A stretch of 64,000 bases of DNA from CAVXFS01 sp963761115 (GTDB lineage Bacteria; Pseudomonadota; Gammaproteobacteria; Burkholderiales; Gallionellaceae): NCBI GenBank assembly GCA_963761115.1, contig CAVXFS010000004.1, forward strand, positions 620,001 through 684,000. The letters run 5' to 3'. Made by a program: the position numbers and the translations under genes. Shown in pieces: positions 43,970-53,204 of this stretch; positions within the stretch are counted from its first letter, which is position 1; each line of letters opens with the position of its first letter. The notes below the pieces were generated by a model, which saw only the letters and a program-made list of their open reading frames with translations, did no database searches and was not told where the DNA came from.

Positions 43970-44218
43970 ACAATGGCAATATAGAAAAATAGTGTGGATT
44001 TGTCTGCGCTATAAGTCACATAAGCAGTCATGTTTTTATATATTGAGGGGCAGTCCCGATAGATTTTTTCGGATATGATGCTTTCTGGTACGCTCAACAT
44101 TTAATCAGGTTAACCCCCCGGCGTGTCGCAGGATCGTCCCGCCCTTGCCGGGAAAGGAGCGAAAACCAGACGCAATGGTTGGTTCACGGTCTTATTGGAA
44201 ATCAGGAGTAAAGTCACA

Positions 44219-44941
44219 ATGAATGGGAATTTTCTGTTGTTCGCTGGCGCTGCGATATTGTGCATGGTCACCGGTTCGTCGCTGGCCGAGACAGTCAACA
44301 CCACGGCCGAATTACAAGGCCACCCGAAGACTGCGGCCTATCTTGTCTCCGCGCCGATGCTGGAGCAAATGTACCGCAGCGGTGTTGCGCAGGACAAAAA
44401 ATTCGGCCTCCAGTCCGGTTGCATCTCGCAGTCTCGCGTCAAGCCGATCGAATCCCTGGTGCTGTCGCCGATAGAATTCCCGGATGGCCAGCAGAACCCG
44501 ACCAGGGGCGCCTGGTTCTCGCGCTACGAGTTCGAGCGCTGCAGCGAATCGAAGATTTACAACGTATTGTTCATGGCCAACGGCAGCGGCGCGGCGCCGA
44601 TGGCTCGCACCTACTATCCCGGCGCCACCATTGCCAGTCCGAACCTGATCAACGATGCGATGCCATCGGTAGTATCCGGCGCGCTGGCACGATCCGGACT
44701 CAAGAAGTGCAAGGATGCCGATGTTTTCGATATGCGCGTAATCGTGCCCGCGCATGATGTAACCGAAGGAGATAAGATATTCCGCAACGTCTGGAGCGAG
44801 GGCTGGACACTCAGGATGTGCGGGAAGCTGAACGATGTCGAAGTGACTTTCACTCCCGATGCGAACGGTGGGGGCACGACGTTTACCAGCGGGCCGGTTA
44901 AATTAGGGGGCGTGCATCAACCTGTGAATAACCGACGCTGA
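44219..44941 (+). CDS. Exported protein of unknown function
   Basis: The ATG at 44219, after CAGGAG, gives a 240-residue protein with a signal peptide ending near SLAET. It is unrecognised. The mature part has four cysteines (SGCISQS, ERCSESK, KKCKDAD, RMCGKLN) that would allow two disulfides, and a beta-rich C-terminus (DVEVTFTPDANGGGTTFTS). Nothing suggests a cofactor. It stands about 130 bases before the cytochrome genes and is probably periplasmic. Confidence 0.65.
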   Translation: MNGNFLLFAGAAILCMVTGSSLAETVNTTAELQGHPKTAAYLVSAPMLEQMYRSGVAQDKKFGLQSGCISQSRVKPIESLVLSPIEFPDGQQNPTRGAWFSRYEFERCSESKIYNVLFMANGSGAAPMARTYYPGATIASPNLINDAMPSVVSGALARSGLKKCKDADVFDMRVIVPAHDVTEGDKIFRNVWSEGWTLRMCGKLNDVEVTFTPDANGGGTTFTSGPVKLGGVHQPVNNRR

Positions 44942-45073
44942 GGACCACCAGGAATATAAGCAGAATATAATTTCCTCAAGCTCTATTGAGATTTTTTCCT
45001 TGCAGATATAGCATGCGAACCTTGTTGGCCATGGAAATTCATACCCACAGGAATAGAGGATGAAATATTTCAC

Positions 45074-45727
45074 ATGAAATTCAGCACCGCTGTTGCGCTC
45101 ACCCTGGTCACTCTGTTCACGGCATCCTGTGTGCTCGAGGCCACTCCCCCTGACTTGAATATCGGACGCGTGGGCAGCACGACCGGAGATCCCGTCGCAG
45201 GCAAGGACAAATCCATGCTGTGTCAAGGCTGCCACGGCGAGGAAGGCATTAGTGCCGAACCGATGATTCCCAACCTCGCAGGCCAGTACGATAAATATAT
45301 ATCGAAAGAACTGCGCAATTTCCAGAATGGAGTGCGTACCCATCAGATCATGAGCCAGATGGCAAAAACCATAGACGATGCGGATTTGAACGATATCGCT
45401 GCTTATTTCGCCAGCCTGCCTAAGATGCACGGCAGCGGCCCCGGGCAGGATAGCGATGTCGGAAAGAACATATTCCTGCATGGCGACATGAGCAGAAATA
45501 TAGTCTCCTGCTTTAATTGCCATGGGGTAAATGGCAAAGGCAAATCTCCCGACAACGCCGTGTTCCCGGTAATCGGAGGCCAAAAGGCCGGCTACCTGCG
45601 CGGGCAGCTTCTCAACTGGCGCACCAGGGAGCGAAGCAACAGTCCGGGAGGTGTCATGAACATAATTGCCAACAAACTCACCGACGCGGAGATCGACTCG
45701 CTGGCGAATTATATTTCAGGACTTTAA
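45074..45727 (+). CDS. Diheme cytochrome c4-like protein, first copy
   Basis: The 217-residue exported protein has two class I cytochrome domains of the c4 type, with heme sites CQGCH (50-54) and CFNCH (145-149). Met ligand candidates follow each site in the usual region (for example IMSQMAK). The N-terminal hydrophobic segment ends at FTASC, so it may be a lipoprotein, although the lipobox lacks Leu at -3. The C4 family carries electrons between quinol-oxidising complexes and terminal oxidases or nitrogen-oxide reductases. A close relative is the next gene, so there was a tandem duplication. Confidence 0.85.
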   Translation: MKFSTAVALTLVTLFTASCVLEATPPDLNIGRVGSTTGDPVAGKDKSMLCQGCHGEEGISAEPMIPNLAGQYDKYISKELRNFQNGVRTHQIMSQMAKTIDDADLNDIAAYFASLPKMHGSGPGQDSDVGKNIFLHGDMSRNIVSCFNCHGVNGKGKSPDNAVFPVIGGQKAGYLRGQLLNWRTRERSNSPGGVMNIIANKLTDAEIDSLANYISGL

Positions 45728-45921
45728 GTTTACGCGGGGCCGACCCGGGAACAAGTTTAGCCCGATGAACAGCTGAACATTCGCAAGAAATCCGTATTGT
45801 CACTAACTGAACTACAGCAGTTTCGCAGCACCTTACCCGGGATCCTGGCTTCGGTTCCCGGGAAAGTTGGAGCAATTTGTAGAAGTAGCAATCTGGTAAA
45901 CAAATAATATAAGGGGGAAAC

Positions 45922-46650
45922 ATGTTTAATGCTATCAAACCCGGCATCGTGATCGGCTTGGCTTTGGCCATTCAAGTCATGACTCCAACCATCTTCGCCG
46001 CCGAAATCAATTCATCAGAAAGCAACATCAACACCGATTGGCTGAAAAACCGCTTTGCCGACGATAGTCCCGAGAACATCAAGCTGCGTAGCGCCCCTGG
46101 GGATCCTGTCGCAGGCGCGGAAAAATCCCAGCTTTGCCAGGGTTGCCATGGCGAGAAAGGCATCAGTGAAGAACAAATGATTCCCAATCTCGCAGGCCAA
46201 TACGGAAAATATATAGCGAAGGAACTGCGCAATTTCCAGAACGGGGTGCGTACCCATCAGATCATGAGTCAGATGGCAAAAACCATAGACGATAGTGACC
46301 TTGCCGATATTGCGGCCTATTTTTCCAGCATGCCAAAAATGTCCGGTGACGGCTCGGGAGATACCAACCCGAAAGCTCAAGTCGGAAAGAATCTTTTCCT
46401 GCACGGCGACATGAACAGGATGATCCTGGCCTGCACCAATTGTCACGGGGTCGCCGGCAAAGGCAGGGCACCGAATATCTCCATGTTCCCGGTCATCGGA
46501 GGCCAGAAGGCTGGCTATCTGCGCGGTCAACTCATCAATTGGAGAAGCGCGCAGCGAACCAACAGTGCCAACGGCATCATGAACAGGATCGCCAATAAAT
46601 TGACGGATGACGAAATCGATTCGCTGGCTGAATATATTTCTGCGCAGTAA
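45922..46650 (+). CDS. Diheme cytochrome c4-like protein, second copy
   Basis: The 242-residue protein has a normal signal peptide (ending IFAAE) and an extra 30-residue segment before the first heme. The heme sites are CQGCH (72-76) and CTNCH (171-175). Long segments are nearly identical to the preceding gene (IPNLAGQY, ELRNFQNGVRTHQIMSQMAK, FPVIGGQKAGYLRGQL). The N-terminus is different, so the two may be attached or exported differently. It has AAGGGGG seven bases before the ATG. Both copies lie far from the oxidase genes of the window. Confidence 0.88.
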   Translation: MFNAIKPGIVIGLALAIQVMTPTIFAAEINSSESNINTDWLKNRFADDSPENIKLRSAPGDPVAGAEKSQLCQGCHGEKGISEEQMIPNLAGQYGKYIAKELRNFQNGVRTHQIMSQMAKTIDDSDLADIAAYFSSMPKMSGDGSGDTNPKAQVGKNLFLHGDMNRMILACTNCHGVAGKGRAPNISMFPVIGGQKAGYLRGQLINWRSAQRTNSANGIMNRIANKLTDDEIDSLAEYISAQ

Positions 46651-46692
46651 TCCGGGCGGCAGTATTTCAATTTGGCATAGTCCAGGTGACGC

Positions 46693-46721
46693 AGCGAGCT
46701 GCCGGTGTCCGGCGGCTCGCT
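46693..46721 (+). terminator. Long hairpin after the c4-like genes
   Basis: AGCGAGCTGCCGG (46693-46705) and CCGGCGGCTCGCT (46709-46721) form a 13-pair stem with one G-T pair and a three-base loop TGT. It lies 43 bases after the second cytochrome stop. There is no strict T-run (TTGATTG follows), but the stem is strong enough to end or protect the transcript. Confidence 0.6.
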
Positions 46722-46875
46722 TGATTGCCTGGTGACTGGATCTGTCCGGAACGGCGATCCGGTATAAGAAGCTGAACTTCCTGTTCCCGGCAGGAGAGAT
46801 CACTGGATGTGTCGATAGTCTCTGGCGCTGCCAGCACATTCACCCGGGCAATCAGATCTTGCTGAGCGTATATCC

Positions 46876-47799
46876 ATGCAAACCGCCTACATTACCCACG
46901 CAGACTGTCTCAAGCACGATATGGGAGCAGGCCATCCGGAATGTTCGGCACGGCTCGGCGCGATCGAGGATCAGCTGATCGCGTCCGGCCTGCTGCCGTA
47001 TCTGCAGCTGCATGACGCGCCCCTGGCTACGGTCGAGCAACTGGAACGCGTGCATGCGCCGCAATACATCTCATCCATTCAAGCTGCCTCGCCCACTCAC
47101 GGACTGGTTCACCTCGACCCCGACACGGCGATGAACCCATATACGCTGGATGCGGCTTTGCGCGCGGCGGGCGCGGCGATTCTGGCGGCGGAACTGGTTC
47201 TGGAGAACAGGGCAGGGAATGCCTTTTGCGCCATCCGGCCGCCGGGTCATCATGCCGAAACCGCGCGGGCGATGGGTTTCTGCATCTTCAACAACGTCGC
47301 GGTCGGCGTCGCGCATGCACTGGCAAACTACGGATTGCGGCGCATCGCCATCGCCGACTTCGACGTGCACCACGGCAACGGTACCGAGAAGATATTTTTC
47401 GATGACCCGCGCGTCCTGTTGTGCTCAACATTCCAGCATCCGTTCTATCCCTATAGCGGTGCTGGCAGCGGCAATGAACACGTTATTAATGTGCCATTGC
47501 CGGCAGGCACGAATGGTGCGGTGTTTCGGCAGGCGGTGACCGAACACTGGCTACCCTCCCTGGAAAGATTCAGGCCGGAAATGCTGTTTATCTCCGCCGG
47601 CTTCGATGGCCACCGTGATGACGACATGGCGCAATTCAATTTGCTGGAATCGGATTACACCTGGGTTACGCAGCAGCTCATGGACATCGCGGGAAGGCAT
47701 TGCCAGGGCCGCATCGTTTCGGTGCTGGAGGGCGGCTATGACCTGGATGCCTTGGGGCGCAGCGTGCTGGTGCATCTCAGGGTGCTCAGCGGAATTTGA
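46876..47799 (+). CDS. Histone-deacetylase-family (acetylpolyamine/acetoin-type) deacetylase
   Basis: The 307-residue zinc deacetylase has the arginase-like fold. The key segments are CAIRPPGHHAE, GFCIFNNVAVGVAHAL, IADFDVHHGNGTEKIFFDD (with zinc ligands Asp and His) and FISAGFDGHRDD (second Asp ligand). Bacterial members remove acetyl groups from acetylpolyamines, acetoin or proteins; the substrate cannot be chosen from sequence. It follows a strong hairpin and ends at one, so it is a single-gene unit. The ATG at 46876 has weak ribosome binding (GCTGAGCG). Confidence 0.9.
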   Translation: MQTAYITHADCLKHDMGAGHPECSARLGAIEDQLIASGLLPYLQLHDAPLATVEQLERVHAPQYISSIQAASPTHGLVHLDPDTAMNPYTLDAALRAAGAAILAAELVLENRAGNAFCAIRPPGHHAETARAMGFCIFNNVAVGVAHALANYGLRRIAIADFDVHHGNGTEKIFFDDPRVLLCSTFQHPFYPYSGAGSGNEHVINVPLPAGTNGAVFRQAVTEHWLPSLERFRPEMLFISAGFDGHRDDDMAQFNLLESDYTWVTQQLMDIAGRHCQGRIVSVLEGGYDLDALGRSVLVHLRVLSGI

Positions 47800-47819
47800 C
47801 CTGGGCGCTGCATGAATGA

Positions 47820-47845
47820 GTAACGCCGCATGGGAGCGGCGTTAC
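47820..47845 (+). terminator. Hairpin terminator after the deacetylase gene
   Basis: GTAACGCCGC (47820-47829) and GCGGCGTTAC (47836-47845) form a perfect ten-pair stem with a six-base loop, followed by GATTTATGT. It lies 20 bases after the stop codon. Confidence 0.65.
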
Positions 47846-48342
47846 GATTTATGTCGGCTTATGGGATGTCGACTGAGTCAGTCATCGAATGCTGACTTGG
47901 GAAAAATTAAAATTGGTCAATCAGTGGACTGTCGATAGGCGTCTCCCGGTGATGGTTAACCTTGACGTACATTTGATCTGAAGCATGGATATTTTATACG
48001 CTTAATTTTCGGCAAATTCAACCCGGATTAAATTGCCAGATAATCCAGCGACTTGTGGGTTGAAGCGCAATGGATCGATAAATCCGTATGCCGCTAAAGT
48101 CTCCACAGGCAGAAAATCCCGATACCAGTCATTCTCTGTTCAAGCCCCGGATCACAGTTGCATGACTTGATGCTGCTCGAAGTTTCCCATATAAAACAAT
48201 TATAATAGTCCGGCTAAAGCCGGGATTGCAGTACCTGAAGGCCGGATTTACGTGCACTGTCGAGCCCATCAACCGGGAAAGGAAATATATTCAAAAAGGA
48301 CGAGTCCATATGGGCATCCGGCATCCTGACGAATAGAAAATC
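47846..48342. other. 497 bases without a gene, with a putative promoter near its end
   Basis: No reading frame here looks coding. The stretch is A/T-rich relative to its neighbours. TATAAT at 48201-48206, preceded by ATAAAACAAT, is a good -10 box without a clear -35. Just downstream, CCGGCT (48210-48215) and AGCCGG (48218-48223) form a short hairpin at the likely transcript start. A ribosome site GGGAAAGGA lies at 48275-48283, far from the start of the next gene. The long untranslated leader of the GT4 gene might therefore be regulated, but I see no known riboswitch. Confidence 0.4.
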
Positions 48343-49482
48343 ATGAAAAACGTGCTTATTGAAGGTTGGCGAGGCATTAATCACTCATATGCACTTGTCA
48401 ATCAACATCAACTGATCGAGTTGCAGAAAATAAATATCAATTTGTTTCACACTGACCTGCCGTACTGCTCAGAAGACTGGAATAGACAAAAGAACGCAAA
48501 TGGTTTTGATGAGCAAAGCAACAAGGCGATCCAATCCATTCCCGGCCCAGCGTCGACCGACCAGAGATTCGACGTAATCTATAGAATATCTTTCCCTTAT
48601 AGATATTACCCGGGCAACAGCGAGAGGTTATACGTTTTTGGAACTTCCGAGTTCCAGCACATCAAGGGTTATGTGTTTAACAATGGACTGGGCGATGCCA
48701 TCAAAAATCCTGGTCTCAAGGTTGTCACCCCCTCTAACTGGTCAAAAATCGGATTCTTGAAATCGGGCTTTCAGGAAGACCAAATCGAAGTGATTCCGCA
48801 TGGAATCGACCCGGCTGTTTATAGACCCATAAGCCCGCAAAGTCGCAAGCAGGGCAGGAGTCACCTCGGCGTAAATGATGATGATTTTGTCTTTCTCTCT
48901 GTCGGATCCATGATCGGAAACAAGGGTATTGATGTACTGCTGAAGGCATTTTCGGTACTCAGGAAAAAATTTGCTCACCTCAGGTTGGTGCTGAAGGATC
49001 AAAGTAATCTTTACGGGATATTTCCAAAGGATATCCTCGCGATGCTGATAAATGAATTTCCCGAACAATTCAGCGACGAGGTGATTTCATCTATTCGTTT
49101 TATTTCAAGGAATCTCACGTTTGCTCAATTGAACGAGTTGTATGGGTGTGCGGATTGCTATATTTCCCCCTATAGAGCTGAAGGCTTCAATTTGCCTCCG
49201 CTGGAGGCGGCGGCGTCAGGTGTGCCTATAATTGTCACGGGCGGGGGAGCGACTGACGACTACTGTCACGATTCGTTCGCCATGAAAATCCATGGCAGGC
49301 AGATCTCGGATGAAACCGGCACATATATAGAACCGGATCTAGATAGCCTGATAGAGCAGATGACTACCTTGATTGAAAATAAAAACAAGGAAATTAACCC
49401 GGTTAAAGCAGTTGAATTCATACATCAGAACTTTACCTGGGAATCCTGCACCAGAAAATTGGCCGACTCATTTGGATGTTGA
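48343..49482 (+). CDS. Glycosyltransferase family 4
   Basis: The 379-residue GT-B enzyme is retaining by family. The C-terminal half has the family elements FVFLSVGSMIGNKGIDVLL and the donor-binding motif SPYRAEGFNLPPLEAAASGVP (the EGF-x7-E pattern), then IIVTGGGATDDYC. The N-terminal acceptor half starts NVLIEGWRGINHSYALVNQHQ. There is no membrane segment. Base composition is lower in G+C than the genes around it and the gene stands alone after a long A/T-rich gap, which suggests acquisition. The acceptor and donor are unknown; surface polysaccharide is the usual role. Confidence 0.82.
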   Translation: MKNVLIEGWRGINHSYALVNQHQLIELQKININLFHTDLPYCSEDWNRQKNANGFDEQSNKAIQSIPGPASTDQRFDVIYRISFPYRYYPGNSERLYVFGTSEFQHIKGYVFNNGLGDAIKNPGLKVVTPSNWSKIGFLKSGFQEDQIEVIPHGIDPAVYRPISPQSRKQGRSHLGVNDDDFVFLSVGSMIGNKGIDVLLKAFSVLRKKFAHLRLVLKDQSNLYGIFPKDILAMLINEFPEQFSDEVISSIRFISRNLTFAQLNELYGCADCYISPYRAEGFNLPPLEAAASGVPIIVTGGGATDDYCHDSFAMKIHGRQISDETGTYIEPDLDSLIEQMTTLIENKNKEINPVKAVEFIHQNFTWESCTRKLADSFGC

Positions 49483-49668
49483 CAGACACATCCCAACTGT
49501 TTGGTGGCATCTAATGTAGCCACATACTCATTGTCAATCAGGCCAAACCATCCGCTCTCTTTCCTGTAAGAGATCAGAACCCGTGCATATTTAGGCGGCC
49601 GGTTTTCGGAAAATTCAACTCGACTGCTTATCTCGACAACCTGCATTTCAAGCACCCGGGTTACGCGC

Positions 49669-50550
49669 TTACGATCCCAGTCGTCTCACTTCCACCGAAA
49701 CCATCAGCTCATGGTTCTGCCCACCGAAAATGACACCCTTGAGCGGTGTTACGTCACCATAGTCGCGCCCCCATGCGACGGTGATGTGCTGGTCGCTGGG
49801 CACCTGGTTGTTGGTGGGGTCGAAATCCATCCAGCCGATATCGGGCAGGAACACCGAGAACCAGGCGTGCGAAGCATCCGAGCCGACCAGTTTTTCCTTG
49901 CCCGGGGCGGGAAAGGTCTCGATATAGCCGCTGACATAGCGCGCCGCCAGATGCTGCGAGCGGATGCAGCCGATGGCGAGGTGGGCAAAATCCTGGCACA
50001 CGCCGCGGCGGTGTTCGAGCACGGTTTGCAGCGGGGTGGCGAGGGATGTGAATTCCGGGTCGAAGATGAAATCGCGGTGGATACGCTGCATCAGGTCGTG
50101 CACAGCCTCGACCAGCGGCCTGCCCGGCGTGAACGAAGGCTGGGCGTATGCGGCGAGATCCGTGCTGGCTACGATGTAGGGTGAATCCAGCATGTATTGG
50201 CGCGCGTCCAGAACTTCCGGCCTGGGGTCTTGCAGCAGCGTGTCCATGACGGCTTCCCATGTGGTTCCCTGCGAGAAGTCGAGTTGCGCGGCCTGGGGGA
50301 AGATGTGCACTTCGCTGATCGCGGTGACCGTGAATGCCTGGTGGGGTTCGGTGATCGCGAAATAGGCGACCTGATTACCGAAGAAATCTTCGTGGACACG
50401 AAAATCTGTTTGTTCGGGCGTGATCTCCAGCCGTGAGGAAACCAGGTTCTGGTTCTGGCACACGCGTGGCAGCAAGCGGGCTTCATTATAGGAATGCCCG
50501 ACCAGTTCGGTGTACTCATAAGAGGTGGTGTGCGAGACGAGGTAGTGCAC
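49669..50550 (-). CDS. Transglutaminase-like protein, second in the ATP-grasp operon
   Basis: The 293-residue cytosolic protein begins MHYLVSHTTSYEYTELVGHS (GTG start at 50550), the N-terminal beta domain typical of bacterial transglutaminase-like families, with the catalytic core GVCQDFAHLAIGCIR (Cys), GSDASHAWFSVFLP (His) and WMDFDPTNN (Asp). Such domains act as peptidases or amide-forming enzymes. It is 56 bases downstream of the ATP-grasp/alpha-E gene in the same direction, with the other transglutaminase gene upstream. Conserved synteny of these families points to a joint role, probably peptide ligation, trimming or crosslinking. Confidence 0.88.
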   Translation of the reverse strand: MHYLVSHTTSYEYTELVGHSYNEARLLPRVCQNQNLVSSRLEITPEQTDFRVHEDFFGNQVAYFAITEPHQAFTVTAISEVHIFPQAAQLDFSQGTTWEAVMDTLLQDPRPEVLDARQYMLDSPYIVASTDLAAYAQPSFTPGRPLVEAVHDLMQRIHRDFIFDPEFTSLATPLQTVLEHRRGVCQDFAHLAIGCIRSQHLAARYVSGYIETFPAPGKEKLVGSDASHAWFSVFLPDIGWMDFDPTNNQVPSDQHITVAWGRDYGDVTPLKGVIFGGQNHELMVSVEVRRLGS

Positions 50551-50606
50551 GGGGTGTCCTTAATCAGTGTCGGTGCAATTCATGTTCATGTCTTCGCGCA
50601 ACATCT

Positions 50607-53156
50607 TCATAGCGGTTGCGGCGTGCTGCCGTGGCGGAAATATTCGGCCGTGATGGTTTCGGACAGTGAGTCGAGCAGGTTGTGGAGGCGGCTCAAGTGC
50701 TGGTCCAGGTTCTCGCGAATGCCATAATCGGAAACGACCAGCAGGTCAGTCAGGTTCGCCAGCTTGAGCATGGAGCTGGCTTCCAGCATCAGGCGTTGTT
50801 CCGTACTCAGGCGCTCGCCGCGGCGGGAGCTGGGCAGCTTGGCGACATGTTCGTCGAGGCTGGTGATCTGGTAGGCGAGCGAGCGCGGGTTGTTGGTGTC
50901 GAACAGCAGCAGTTCCAGGCAGGAAGACAGTTCGAAGTAGCTGCGATAATGATGGCGATAGCAGATGGTGTTGTCGCTTGTGTCCAGCAGCGTTTCGATG
51001 AGTTGCGTCTCGATACCATCGCTTTGCTGCTCCGAGAACGTGGATCGCAATAGCGAGATCAGCAGCAGGCTGCGTTCGAGGCGGCGACCGATGTCGAGGA
51101 ACAACCAGCCGTTGCCGCGTGTCATGTTCTCCATGATCAATCCGCTGAACGCACACAGTGTGCTGATCAGGCCATCCATGTGTTCCTGCATCTGCCACAG
51201 CGTGCTGTCGCGCAGTTGTTGCGGATTGCCGAGGTTGATCTCCAGGTCATCCATCACGCGCCAGGTATCCGAGGACCACAGGTCCCTGACCGAGTAGCCG
51301 GCCCTGACCAGGCTGCGCAGCGAATGGGCTATGCTGCCGATGCGGTGTTCATCCAGCGCGACCGAGAGCAGTTCCTGTTCCGGCGCCTGCAGCATCGGCC
51401 CGGGGTCCTCGGCGAAGAAACCCGGCCAGGTGCCGGTCAGGTTGGTCAGCCCGCGAAACAGGCAATGCAGGGTGGAGATGTAATCCGGATTGCCCTGGTC
51501 GGGGTTGATGTAGAGTTTCTTTACCGTGGCGCGCAGCAGACGGATGCTGTCTTCAGCGCGCTCGGCATAACGTCCGACCCAGAATATGTTATCCGCTGCC
51601 CGGCTCGGCAGCGCGTTGTTGTATTCGCCGATGGCAGCCGGTGCCGCGATGGTGCTGACGCGCTCGACTTCGTTTTGCGATTCGGAAGTGATTATCCAGG
51701 TGTCCTTGCTGATGCTGCCCAACTGGCCGGAGATCGGCAGGTCGCCTTTCTCGGGGGCGCTGCGGCTCAGGCCACCGGGCATGACTTCGTAACCGTTGCG
51801 GCTGGCTACGGCAAAGCAGCGCAGCAACACCTTGCGCGGCTCAAAACCCTGCGGCGTGACGCACGGTGCGGTGGAGAAGCTGACATGTTCCTGGCCGACA
51901 TAGAGTGCAGGGTGGGCGCGGATACGGTCGCGCAATTCGCCGAGCTGTGCCCGGCTGAGCAGGTGGCCCACCACCGGGCCTGTCTGGGGCTTGCGGGTGA
52001 TCGGCTTGATCACCAGTTGTTCGAGATTGGCCAGCACATAATCCATCTCCAGCGGCTGGCCGCACCACCAGGTGGCCGCTGACGGCAGCTTCAGCTCCTG
52101 TCCCAGCAGGTGCCGGGCGATCTTGGGCAGGAACGGCTGGATGCCGGGGTTTTCCAGGATGCTGCTGCCGAGCGGGTTGGCCAGGGCAACGTTGCCGCGC
52201 CGGGCGACTTCCAGCAGGCCGGCCACACCGAGGCGGGATTCATCGCGCAATTCCAGCGGGTCGCAGTAGTCTCCATCCACGCGGCGCATGATCACGTCGA
52301 CGCGTTGCAGGCCGGTGAGCGATTTCATCCAGACATAGCCGTCGCGCACGGTCAGGTCATCGCCCTGCACCAGCGGATAACCGAGGAATGATGCGAGGTA
52401 TGCGTGCTCGAAGAAGGTCTCGTTGAACGGGCCTGGTGTGAGGACGACGATGCGCGGCAGCTCCGCATGTGACGGCGCGATCGCATTCAGGCCGGCGCGC
52501 ATGGACTGGAAGAAATGCCCGAGTCGGCGTGCCTGCGAATCGCGGAATATGTTGGGCGCGACACGCGAGACCGCGATGCGGTTCTCCAGCGCATAGCCGG
52601 CGCCGGACGGCGCCTGCGTGCGATCGCCGATCACCCACATCTTCCGGTCCGGCCCGCGCGCCAGGTCTGTCGCATACAGGATCAGTTGGTGGTGTCCGCG
52701 CAGCTTGACCTGGTCGCAGGCGCGCAGGAAGCCGCCGTGGTTGTAGATCAGTTCCAGCGGCAGCATGTTCTTGCGGGTGAGCTCGCGCGGGCCGTAGAGG
52801 TCTGCGAGGATAAGGTTCAGCAGTTCGGCGCGCTGCAGCAGGCCGGCTTCGATATCGGCCCATTCATCGCCGCCGATCAGCAACGGCACCGGGTCGAGCT
52901 GCCACGGCCGCGTGGTGCCGCCCGGGTCGCCGTAGACATTGTAAGTGACACCGTTCTCGCGCAACAGCTTGAGCGCTTCCTTGCGGCGCAGTTCCATCTC
53001 CGCACTGCCAAGCTGTTCCATGGCCTGCATCAGGTAGGACCAGTGTGGCCGTACCTGACCCTGGCTGTCGAGCATCTCGTCGTAATCCTCCGCGCCCAGT
53101 TGGTAGGAGCGGGAGAGTTCGAATTGCCCGGTTTGGGATTGAGTCTGGGTCAGCAT
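50607..53156 (-). CDS. Circularly permuted ATP-grasp / alpha-E domain fusion
   Basis: The 849-residue protein joins two parts that are often separate genes. Residues 1 to about 490 are a circularly permuted ATP-grasp of the DUF404/DUF407 type (VTYNVYGDPGGTTRPWQLDP, then GDRTQAPSGAGYALENRIAV, PGPFNETFFEHAYLAS, IKPITRK). Residues from about 520 are the alpha-E (DUF403) domain (SRAADNIFWVGRYAERAEDS, EQRLMLEASSMLKL). Comparative genomics predicts that these proteins form amide bonds between small acids or amino acids with ATP, and alpha-E is a helical partner domain. No product has been established. It is the middle gene of a three-gene minus-strand operon. Confidence 0.92.
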   Translation of the reverse strand: MLTQTQSQTGQFELSRSYQLGAEDYDEMLDSQGQVRPHWSYLMQAMEQLGSAEMELRRKEALKLLRENGVTYNVYGDPGGTTRPWQLDPVPLLIGGDEWADIEAGLLQRAELLNLILADLYGPRELTRKNMLPLELIYNHGGFLRACDQVKLRGHHQLILYATDLARGPDRKMWVIGDRTQAPSGAGYALENRIAVSRVAPNIFRDSQARRLGHFFQSMRAGLNAIAPSHAELPRIVVLTPGPFNETFFEHAYLASFLGYPLVQGDDLTVRDGYVWMKSLTGLQRVDVIMRRVDGDYCDPLELRDESRLGVAGLLEVARRGNVALANPLGSSILENPGIQPFLPKIARHLLGQELKLPSAATWWCGQPLEMDYVLANLEQLVIKPITRKPQTGPVVGHLLSRAQLGELRDRIRAHPALYVGQEHVSFSTAPCVTPQGFEPRKVLLRCFAVASRNGYEVMPGGLSRSAPEKGDLPISGQLGSISKDTWIITSESQNEVERVSTIAAPAAIGEYNNALPSRAADNIFWVGRYAERAEDSIRLLRATVKKLYINPDQGNPDYISTLHCLFRGLTNLTGTWPGFFAEDPGPMLQAPEQELLSVALDEHRIGSIAHSLRSLVRAGYSVRDLWSSDTWRVMDDLEINLGNPQQLRDSTLWQMQEHMDGLISTLCAFSGLIMENMTRGNGWLFLDIGRRLERSLLLISLLRSTFSEQQSDGIETQLIETLLDTSDNTICYRHHYRSYFELSSCLELLLFDTNNPRSLAYQITSLDEHVAKLPSSRRGERLSTEQRLMLEASSMLKLANLTDLLVVSDYGIRENLDQHLSRLHNLLDSLSETITAEYFRHGSTPQPL

Positions 53157-53204
53157 GGGATGAAGTTTACCCTGAGTTTGTCCCGATGGTGCAATCCGGC
53201 TGAT

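Noticed and set aside
49425..49655. Minus-strand ORF of 76 codons after the transglutaminase gene
   Set aside because: It starts with GTG without a ribosome site, overlaps the end of the GT4 gene by 58 bases and has no recognisable motif. It may be chance, though its position 14 bases after a same-strand stop is worth remembering.
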